7,109 nucleotides of DNA from Candidatus Zixiibacteriota bacterium (GTDB lineage: Bacteria; Zixibacteria; MSB-5A5; GN15; FEB-12). A model generated the notes under the pieces. It saw only the letters and a list, made by a program, of their open reading frames with translations, had not been told where the DNA came from and did not search any database. This document shows, piece after piece, positions 1-4,783 of this stretch. The position numbers were made by a program, and so were the translations under genes. How positions within the stretch are numbered: the first letter of the stretch is position 1; each line of letters starts with the position of its first letter. Where the stretch lies: NCBI GenBank assembly GCA_030591625.1, contig JAUVAR010000136.1:1-7109 (forward strand). The letters run 5' to 3'.

Positions 1-1311
1 AATCAGGAGCACGGTTCCAACTTTGGTACCGAGGTCCATGTAGAATTCTCTTAAGTACATTTCATCAAGCATCTGACGGTCGTCATCAAGATTCTGACGA
101 TTGAACGGAAGATTGACGATATCCATTTGATCATTTCGTCCCTGATCAAATCCAATAGCGGTTTGTACAATAGATGAAATCCTGTCAAGCTCATCCTGAG
201 GACGGGGTTTATATATCTGTTCTATGTCGCCATTTGCATTTTCAATATCTTCGTATGTACCATCAATCATAATAGCAACAGAGAGACGTTCAATTCCACC
301 AACAGAATTGATTACATGCTCGACTGTTTTATTTAACTCATAATTGGTAACGGTATATTCGTTATTACCTTCTTCAATACTTTCTGAGTCTTCCTGTCCT
401 TTGTCTGACAAATTATTGGACGACTTGGTTCGTTCTTCACTTCTAATAGATGGAGAATTTGGATCATATGTCTCTGATGTTCGTTCAATCTGTTTGAAAT
501 TCAACTCGGCTGTAACTCTGACTACAGAGCGACCTGGTCCCATAACATCGTTCAACATAGATTCGGCTTTTAGTTGCAAGTAGTTTTCGACGTTCTTGCC
601 AACTTCCAACTGAGAACTGGACAAACCTGCCAAAGGATCGGAACTCTGTGATGACGACAGCATGTTTCCGTTGTAATCAAGTATTGCAATGTTGCCCGGC
701 TTTAAGCCTTCAACTGAAGATGCAATAAGATGTGCTATACCGCTAACCTGTCTCTTATTTAGCTCCGACGACCCACGTAGCTTAAGAAGAACCGAGGCGG
801 TTGCTTCCTGTTGGTCTTCTTTGAATAGTCTTTGTTTGGGCATAACAATATGAACACGAGCAGCATCAATTTCCTTGATTTGTGTTATCGTTCGCGTCAA
901 CTCACCTTCAAGCGCACGACGAAAATTCAGATTTTGGAGGAAATCAGTCATCCCGAGATTGTTTTTATCAAACAAAGAATATCCAACCGAACCACCAGTG
1001 GGTAATCCATCCGAGGCAAGAGCTATTCTTGTACGATAGACATCACCAGATGGAACTGCAATAGTCGAACCATTGCCTGATATTTCATACGGGATTTTGT
1101 TATCGTCAAGATAGCTGATTACTTCACCCGCATCGGACGATTCCAAATTGGAGTAGAGTTGGGCGTAACGAACTTCGTTTACGTAGCCTACAGCCATCAC
1201 CAGACCAACGATTGAACCGGCTATTACACCGAAGAGCATCATTACCTGGGATGGGGACATCCGCCTTATCCATCCGCCAAAATTGTTAAGGAATACCTTA
1301 AATTGATCCAT
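1..1311 (-). CDS. fliF: Flagellar MS-ring protein FliF (C-terminus cut by window edge)
   Basis: FliF is the inner-membrane protein that forms the MS ring, the base on which rod, export gate and C-ring assemble. The first 437 residues are present, in an uninterrupted frame that runs off the left edge. A first membrane helix lies at about residues 22-44 (VMMLFGVIAGSIVGLVMAVG). It is followed by the conserved ring-building YscJ/FliF region: YAQLYSNL near residue 49, then GLPTGG and NFRRALEGEL, then ARVHIVMPK ending near 159. A Ser/Glu/Asn-rich stretch lies in the later ring-building part. The second membrane helix has just begun (GTKVGTVLLI) when the window ends, so the cytoplasmic FliG-binding tail is missing. 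The ATG has an AGGA ribosome site six bases upstream (AGGATTTGAAATG). The gene follows fliE after 64 bases. Family identity is secure; completeness cannot be judged. Confidence 0.96.
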   Translation of the reverse strand, partial: MDQFKVFLNNFGGWIRRMSPSQVMMLFGVIAGSIVGLVMAVGYVNEVRYAQLYSNLESSDAGEVISYLDDNKIPYEISGNGSTIAVPSGDVYRTRIALASDGLPTGGSVGYSLFDKNNLGMTDFLQNLNFRRALEGELTRTITQIKEIDAARVHIVMPKQRLFKEDQQEATASVLLKLRGSSELNKRQVSGIAHLIASSVEGLKPGNIAILDYNGNMLSSSQSSDPLAGLSSSQLEVGKNVENYLQLKAESMLNDVMGPGRSVVRVTAELNFKQIERTSETYDPNSPSIRSEERTKSSNNLSDKGQEDSESIEEGNNEYTVTNYELNKTVEHVINSVGGIERLSVAIMIDGTYEDIENANGDIEQIYKPRPQDELDRISSIVQTAIGFDQGRNDQMDIVNLPFNRQNLDDDRQMLDEMYLREFYMDLGTKVGTVLLI

Positions 1312-1334
1312 TTCAAATCCTATTTGTAAACGCT

Positions 1335-1357
1335 GGTCAGCCATCCATGGCCATACC
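1335..1357 (-). other. Small stem-loop and 5-codon mini-ORF in the fliE-fliF gap
   Basis: The 64-base gap between fliE and fliF holds an imperfect hairpin on the coding strand: GGT...ACC outer arms and GCCA/TGGC inner arms around a TGGA loop. The same bases encode a minimal frame ATG GCC ATG GAT GGC TGA (1337-1354). Both end well before the fliF ribosome site. They could set the relative output of fliE and fliF, or be chance. There is no U-tract, so it is not an intrinsic terminator. Confidence 0.25.
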
Positions 1358-1375
1358 AATTACCTGCAAATAAAT

Positions 1376-1696
1376 TTACATCGGCATGCGCATTATTTCA
1401 TTATATCCACTAACGATCCGATTACGAATTTCCAAAAGAAGATCCATTGCCAGACCGGCCTCTTCACCTTTAATCATTACTTCGTGCAGTTCCACCGACT
1501 CACCGGCCATCAATGCCCGCTGTGCTTCGGCAGATTGTGACTGCAATTCATTGGTCGAATTTATCAAATTCGAAAGTAAGTCCGAAAATTGTCCCGTTGA
1601 TACTTCCGGTGTTGCTTTATCAGCAATCGGATTCGAACCGATTTTCTCAATCAGTCCCGGGACAAGACGGTTTATATTTGTTACAGGTATTGACAT
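1376..1696 (-). CDS. fliE: Flagellar hook-basal body protein FliE
   Basis: FliE is the small export substrate that joins the MS ring and export gate to the proximal rod (FlgB/FlgC). At 106 residues it has the usual family length. The C-terminal half carries the family signature: GESVELHEVMIKGEEAGLAM at about 64-83, then a final helix with LLLEIRNRIVSGYNEIMRMP, matching the conserved ending of FliE (Tyr-x-Glu-Ile-Met-Arg-Met). The N-terminal half is weakly conserved and probably flexible, as expected for an exported rod-type protein. The ATG lies two bases after the stop of the upstream 108-residue gene. Its AAAGG ribosome site lies inside that gene's last codons, so translation of the two is probably coupled. 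It belongs to the flgB-flgC-orf-fliE-fliF operon. Confidence 0.96.
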   Translation of the reverse strand: MSIPVTNINRLVPGLIEKIGSNPIADKATPEVSTGQFSDLLSNLINSTNELQSQSAEAQRALMAGESVELHEVMIKGEEAGLAMDLLLEIRNRIVSGYNEIMRMPM

Positions 1697-1698
1697 GA

Positions 1699-2025
1699 TC
1701 AGGCCTTTACATCGATCATGCGACCAAGTTTTGATGACTCTTCGGTATCAGGCATATCCTCTAAATACCCTGAACCGAACCTGGTACTGTCGTTATACTT
1801 GCTGAAAATCAGGTCGAGCGCCTGTCGTTCTTCTTTCGACAAAAACTTCGCATAGTTTTCGCCGGATGGCCTGATTGCCAACTTCGATGATTCCGATTCA
1901 CCCTGTGGGATGATCGATAGTTTCTCTTCAACCTGTACAGTTTCAGACTTTACTGCTGGACGAGCCATTTTATTGCTGCCAGTTGTCTGCTGATACGATT
2001 GAATTGCTACCGGGTTAATTTTCAT
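1699..2025 (-). CDS. Unrecognised 108-residue protein between flgC and fliE
   Basis: I do not recognise this family. The gene is well supported: it fits exactly between flgC (18-base gap) and fliE (2-base gap), in the same direction, with a strong AGGAG ribosome site six bases before the ATG. The product is small and soluble, with no signal peptide, membrane helix or cysteine. Residues 1-57 are polar, rich in Ser, Gln, Glu and Lys, and look disordered; they begin MKINPVAIQSYQQT. Residues 61-77 (FLSKEERQALDLIFSKY) form a likely amphipathic helix, the only clearly structured part. After it come RFGSGYLED and a short C-terminal motif LGRMIDVKA. The disordered start and position inside a rod operon would fit an exported rod accessory, a small chaperone or a regulator, but none is shown. 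It lacks the C-terminal pattern of FlgM as I know it. Real gene: likely. Function: unknown. Confidence 0.82.
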   Translation of the reverse strand: MKINPVAIQSYQQTTGSNKMARPAVKSETVQVEEKLSIIPQGESESSKLAIRPSGENYAKFLSKEERQALDLIFSKYNDSTRFGSGYLEDMPDTEESSKLGRMIDVKA

Positions 2026-2043
2026 TCCTATCTCCTATGATTC

Positions 2044-2538
2044 CTATATCTCTAATGCATCCTCGGCCATCGATTTAGCTGTAGCGATTGCAACCGTATT
2101 TGCTTCATAACTACGTGAGGCCGCCATCATATCAACCATTTCATTCAATACATTTACATCAGGCATTTCTACATACCCTACATCATCTGCATGCGGATGG
2201 GTTGGATCGTAAACAATGCGTGGTTCCGCATCTTTGTCTATCGATTCAACTGCTTCCACCGACGAAAGAGATGACTTCGCACTGATTGTCATATTACGAC
2301 CGGAACGATGTCCTGCATGGGTAGTCGCAAGACTTCCTTTGGCAGACTTCAAATGCGTAGAGAATGACTCATCTGCTTTTACTGCACTCACTGCAATGCG
2401 ACGACGTTTGTATGGTCCACCTTCAGGTGTTTTGGTTGTTTCTGCATTGGCCATATTCTGTGCCACTGTATTCATTTTTGTACGCTGAACCGAAAGGCCC
2501 TGCGATGAAATCTGAATTGCGTTTAGTATTCCAGCCAT
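2044..2538 (-). CDS. flgC: Flagellar proximal rod protein FlgC
   Basis: FlgC is a proximal rod subunit exported through the flagellar type III apparatus. It packs against FlgB and FliE. The N-terminal rod motif is at residues 11-31 (SSQGLSVQRTKMNTVAQNMAN), followed by the FlgC-type ETTKTPEGGPYKRR. The C-terminal part is equally typical: PRIVYDPTHPHADDVGYVEM at 106-125, then PDVNVLNEMVDMMAASRSYEAN at 126-147 and a terminal coiled-coil helix. At 164 residues it is longer than the 134-residue enteric protein. The extra length falls in the central region (about 50-105), which is rich in Ser, Ala and Lys. The start is fixed by an AAGGAG site overlapping the flgB stop codon. It is in tight operon order with flgB upstream. 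Confidence 0.96.
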   Translation of the reverse strand: MAGILNAIQISSQGLSVQRTKMNTVAQNMANAETTKTPEGGPYKRRRIAVSAVKADESFSTHLKSAKGSLATTHAGHRSGRNMTISAKSSLSSVEAVESIDKDAEPRIVYDPTHPHADDVGYVEMPDVNVLNEMVDMMAASRSYEANTVAIATAKSMAEDALEI

Positions 2539-2545
2539 CCGATGG

Positions 2546-2551
2546 CTCCTT
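2546..2551 (-). promoter_or_regulatory. flgC ribosome binding site overlapping the flgB stop
   Basis: The coding strand reads TAAGGAG, so the flgB stop codon TAA shares bases with the AAGGAG ribosome site of flgC. Seven bases separate the site from the flgC ATG. This arrangement fits coupled translation, which would help make the two rod subunits together. It also decides the flgC start codon. Confidence 0.75.
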
Positions 2552-2963
2552 ATCTACTCTTTATAGCTTCCCGCAACCCTGCAAACTTCTTTTGCAGTAA
2601 TTTTGCACCTGCTGTAAAAAGAAGTTCGTTTTGTGCGAGGTTTGAAATTTCTTTATCAATGTCAACCGAGTTTAATTCATCAACTTTCACTTTTACCGCA
2701 TCAACTTCCGGCGCTCTCGACTTATGATTACCAGTTGGGATATGCCCTTTATGAGTTACAGTACCTGCAATCGAATTTGTATTGCCGGTTGCTTTTGCGA
2801 ACTCAGCCTTGAAATCAATGTCCCGTGTCCGATATCCAGGAGTTGAGACATTGGCTATATTGCCGGCAATCAGTTTATGCCTTAATGCAGCCAGATCTAA
2901 AAACTTCTGTGCGTTCGGCACATTCAGTTTATCAAATACAAATTTTGTTAACGTGTTTGACAT
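2550..2963 (-). CDS. flgB: Flagellar proximal rod protein FlgB
   Basis: FlgB is the other proximal rod subunit, an export substrate thought to sit next to FliE at the rod base. The 137-residue length is normal. The signature N-terminal motif is at about 25-45: LAALRHKLIAGNIANVSTPG followed by YRTRDIDF. The centre (about 55-90) is variable and flexible, with charged segments. The C-terminal helix (NSVDIDKEISNLAQNELLF, then GAKLLQKKFAGLREAI) matches the family's rod-forming helix. It is the first gene of the rod/MS-ring operon. Its start is preceded by a GAGA-rich, weak-to-moderate ribosome site. A short leader of about 27 bases is predicted from the sigma54 promoter upstream, and the next gene starts 11 bases after its stop. 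Confidence 0.96.
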   Translation of the reverse strand: MSNTLTKFVFDKLNVPNAQKFLDLAALRHKLIAGNIANVSTPGYRTRDIDFKAEFAKATGNTNSIAGTVTHKGHIPTGNHKSRAPEVDAVKVKVDELNSVDIDKEISNLAQNELLFTAGAKLLQKKFAGLREAIKSR

Positions 2964-3000
2964 ATTCTTCTCTCAATTACATTTCATCACTCACCGATTA

Positions 3001-3016
3001 AGCAAGCTCGATGCCA
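3001..3016 (-). promoter_or_regulatory. Predicted sigma54 (-24/-12) promoter of the flgB operon
   Basis: The coding strand reads TGGCATCGAGCTTGCT. Against the sigma54 consensus TGGCACGNNNNTTGCW it has the invariant GG and GC at exactly the required 12-base spacing, plus the full TGGCA and TTGCT blocks. The expected start of transcription is near 2990, on a G, giving a leader of about 27 bases to the flgB ATG. It lies in the 137-base non-coding gap after motB. It is downstream of a sigma54-activator gene in the same cluster, which is the natural candidate to drive it. Confidence 0.85.
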
Positions 3017-3052
3017 AAAATGTAAATTACACGATAAGCTGTTGTGTGTGTG

Positions 3053-3077
3053 AGTGTTACGCTGAATTGCAAACACT
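3053..3077 (-). promoter_or_regulatory. Candidate activator site (inverted repeat) upstream of the flgB promoter
   Basis: The coding strand carries AGTGTT and AACACT, perfect 6-bp inverted arms separated by 13 bases, centred about 75 bases before the predicted start at 2990. Two-fold symmetric sites at this sort of distance are typical for NtrC-family activators with a FIS-type helix-turn-helix, such as the regulator encoded at 4784-6151. Only one such pair is seen, and a GT-rich run lies next to it, so chance is possible. Confidence 0.35.
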
Positions 3078-3100
3078 GTCGATTGATATAAGAACCAGAA

Positions 3101-3880
3101 CTATCGAGAAACTATTTCCGCAGAGTCAGGAATATTTTGCCCCGAATCATTCAACCAATATAATTGTGACGTTGGCTCTTTGAGTGTCAGCTCCATTGTT
3201 AGCATCACTACATCAACTCGCCGATTTGAAGCTCTGTTCTCAATTGAGTTATTCTCTTTGACAGGTCGATATTTGCCATATCCGAGTGCAGATACCCGAT
3301 CCGGCTGAAGATTATGATTTTCAATAAAGTAGCGTACACATTCTGTTGCGCGGGCTGATGATAATTCCCAATTTGATGGATAAGTTGAAGTTTTAATCGG
3401 ACTATCATCTGTATGCCCTTCTACTCTGATATGATTTGGAAGAGGAGCTATCATTTTTCCAACAAGATCAAGTACATCAACTGTTCTTCCACCAAAACTG
3501 GCTGAACCTTTTCTAAAAAGAGCTGATTCCATTATATGTACAACCAGACCTCGTTCGGTGATTTCGGTCTGGACTTCTTCAGTTTTGCCCATTTTCTTGA
3601 ATTTCTCTTCGATCTTCTGTTGGATCATTCTGAGATTCCCAAGTTTGAGCAAACCATGACCAGTCTTTTTGTTGTCGGGATTCATTTTGATTGCTATTTC
3701 GCCACCTTTGAGAATACCGTTTAGTGCTTCGGTCACCTTGCCAAACCGTTTTGCATCGACCTGTGACATCGAGTACATAACAACAAAGAATGCTAATAGT
3801 AGTGTGATCAAGTCGGCATAGGTCAACAGCCAACGGTCGAGGTTTTCAGGCTCATCGATTCTCCTGCGCCTGCGCCGCAT
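3101..3880 (-). CDS. motB: Flagellar stator protein MotB
   Basis: MotB anchors the stator to peptidoglycan and carries the ion-binding aspartate. The N-terminus is a run of arginines (MRRRRRR), a cytoplasmic charge anchor. The single membrane helix is at about 17-38 (WLLTYADLITLLLAFFVVMY), with Asp23 in the position of the essential ion-carrying aspartate (Asp32 in E. coli). Residues about 40-60 (SQVDAKRFGKVTEALNGIL) match the plug and linker region. The periplasmic OmpA-like peptidoglycan-binding domain spans about 110-228. It shows ALFRKGSASF, VEGHTDDSPI (153-162), NWELSSARA (170-178), ALGYGKYRPV and NRRVDVVM (219-226). The ATG is 4 bases after the motA stop, with GAGG in the end of motA. 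Total length 259 is normal. TolR/ExbD is excluded by the OmpA-like domain and by pairing with a MotA. Confidence 0.96.
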   Translation of the reverse strand: MRRRRRRIDEPENLDRWLLTYADLITLLLAFFVVMYSMSQVDAKRFGKVTEALNGILKGGEIAIKMNPDNKKTGHGLLKLGNLRMIQQKIEEKFKKMGKTEEVQTEITERGLVVHIMESALFRKGSASFGGRTVDVLDLVGKMIAPLPNHIRVEGHTDDSPIKTSTYPSNWELSSARATECVRYFIENHNLQPDRVSALGYGKYRPVKENNSIENRASNRRVDVVMLTMELTLKEPTSQLYWLNDSGQNIPDSAEIVSR

Positions 3881-3884
3881 CTTA

Positions 3885-4649
3885 TTAATCCTCGCTTATC
3901 CGGTGATGTGGAGCGATAAAGGATTGCAGTCGAACTCTAATTGAACGCGGGTTTTCACCTGACTGGATTGCAATGACACCTTCCATAATCAGTTCATGAT
4001 ACGACATCTCTTCATCATGTCTCATCTTGAGTTTATCCGAAACAGGAAGAAAAAACAGATTCGCCAGACCTACTCCCCAGAGAGTAGCGACAAATGCACC
4101 AGCAATCGCAGTTGCCATGTGGGCTGCATCTGATGTATTCGCCAAGGTCTGAACTAATCCAAGAACAGTTCCCAAGATACCAAGAGTAGGAGCAAAACCG
4201 CCAGCTTTCTGGAAAAAGATAATTCCCCGTTTATGGCGTTCTTCAAGATAAGTAATTTCTGTTTCCATTACTTCGCGAAGGGCAGTAATTTCTGTCCCAT
4301 CGACTAACAAGCGAACTGCTTTGCGGAAAAATGAATCGGGTAGTTCGGGAATAAGCTTTTCCAAACCCAAAATGCCTTCACGTCTTGCTTTGTCCGCAAG
4401 CATAACTATTACTTCTGTTGCTGGTATGAACGGCCTGGTTTTACCAAATAGAGCAAGTTTCAGAAAACTTGGAACACGCATAACGGTATCAAACGAGGTC
4501 GTAATCATTGTTGCACCGAGGGTGCCGCCTACTACGATTAAGATTGGGGCGAGTAGAAAGACTGCGTCAATGGTGCCACCTTCAAGGGTATATCCCCCGA
4601 GGACAGCCGCAAACGCTATTATTAATCCAATTATTGTTGCAAAATCCAT
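3885..4649 (-). CDS. motA: Flagellar stator protein MotA
   Basis: MotA forms the stator ring that, with MotB, couples ion flow to rotor rotation. The 254-residue product has four predicted membrane helices: about 4-22, 29-50, 149-170 and 182-203. The cytoplasmic loop holds the torque-region signature ADKARREGILGLEK (85-98). TM3 contains GGFAPTLGILGTVLGLV with conserved Pro154, and TM4 ends NLFFLPVSDKLK with Pro202, equivalent to the two key prolines of E. coli MotA. Size and loop type are closer to the PomA/Bacillus group than to the 295-residue enteric MotA. Thr161 and Thr189 align by eye with PomA threonines linked to sodium use (low confidence). The ATG has no clear ribosome site in front (ATTGCGCATATG). 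It is the first gene of the motAB pair. Confidence 0.95.
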   Translation of the reverse strand: MDFATIIGLIIAFAAVLGGYTLEGGTIDAVFLLAPILIVVGGTLGATMITTSFDTVMRVPSFLKLALFGKTRPFIPATEVIVMLADKARREGILGLEKLIPELPDSFFRKAVRLLVDGTEITALREVMETEITYLEERHKRGIIFFQKAGGFAPTLGILGTVLGLVQTLANTSDAAHMATAIAGAFVATLWGVGLANLFFLPVSDKLKMRHDEEMSYHELIMEGVIAIQSGENPRSIRVRLQSFIAPHHRISED

Positions 4650-4654
4650 ATGCG

Positions 4655-4705
4655 CAATCTGTTTAATTTCTATACAGTAAAGTTAAGAATTCTTCTTACA
4701 GATTG
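4655..4705 (-). promoter_or_regulatory. Long-range inverted repeat in the motA leader
   Basis: CAATCTGT (4705-4698 on the coding strand) and ACAGATTG (4662-4655) are perfect 8-bp inverted arms. The second arm ends five bases before the motA ATG. The 35-base loop holds the 10-bp palindrome AAGAATTCTT. If the leader folds this way, the arm would hide the start region of a gene that already lacks a clear Shine-Dalgarno. A protein-binding role on DNA is equally possible. Confidence 0.4.
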
Positions 4706-4731
4706 TATCGGCAGACAGGGCCGGAAAATGA
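4705..4731 (-). promoter_or_regulatory. Possible sigma28 (FliA) promoter for motAB
   Basis: The coding strand has GCCGATAC, seven of eight matches to the sigma28 -10 element GCCGATAA, in the non-coding gap before motA. Eleven bases upstream, where the -35 should be, is TCATTTTC, only four of eight against TAAAGTTT. Stator genes are often late, sigma28-controlled genes, which supports the call. The poor -35 element weakens it, and motAB may instead be reached by readthrough from the regulator genes. Confidence 0.35.
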
Positions 4732-4744
4732 GCTTTTTCCGGCC
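4719..4744 (-). terminator. Perfect 10-bp hairpin between the regulator gene and motA (terminator-like, no U-tract)
   Basis: GGCCGGAAAA and TTTTCCGGCC are perfect arms around the 6-base loop AGCTCA. It starts about 40 bases after the regulator stop codon. On the minus strand the next bases are CTGTCTGCCG and on the plus strand AATCTTAAAA, so neither direction has the T-run of a standard intrinsic terminator. It could end or stabilise the regulator mRNA, or separate the regulatory and stator units. The hairpin is certain as sequence; the terminator role is inferred. Confidence 0.5.
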
Positions 4745-4783
4745 AATCTTAAAAAGGGCTTATATGATGGGCTTTTGGGAAGG

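Noticed and set aside
1386..1805. Plus-strand open frame of 139 codons opposite fliE and the 108-residue gene
   Set aside because: It is antisense to two well-supported genes, crosses their boundary, has no family features and no proper ribosome site. It is a shadow frame.
1699..2025. The 108-residue protein as the anti-sigma28 factor FlgM
   Set aside because: Length and a disordered start would fit, but the C-terminal helices that bind sigma28 in FlgM are not recognisable, and its place between flgC and fliE is atypical for flgM.
3079..3107. TCGAT/ATCGA arms at the end of motB as a terminator
   Set aside because: The stem is only five pairs with a long AT-rich loop and no T-run after it.
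2782..3183. Plus-strand open frame of 133 codons across flgB, the promoter gap and the end of motB
   Set aside because: It spans the sigma54 promoter and parts of two clear minus-strand genes. Its translation is low-complexity and unlike any family I know.
3101..4649. MotA/MotB as TolQ-TolR or ExbB-ExbD
   Set aside because: MotB has a full OmpA-like peptidoglycan-binding domain and MotA has the ARREGILGLE torque loop. The flanking genes are flagellar.
4732..4747. TTGGCCGGAAAAAGC as a second sigma54 promoter before motA
   Set aside because: The GG-to-GC spacing is one base short and the TTGC block is missing. The bases are better explained as the hairpin arm.
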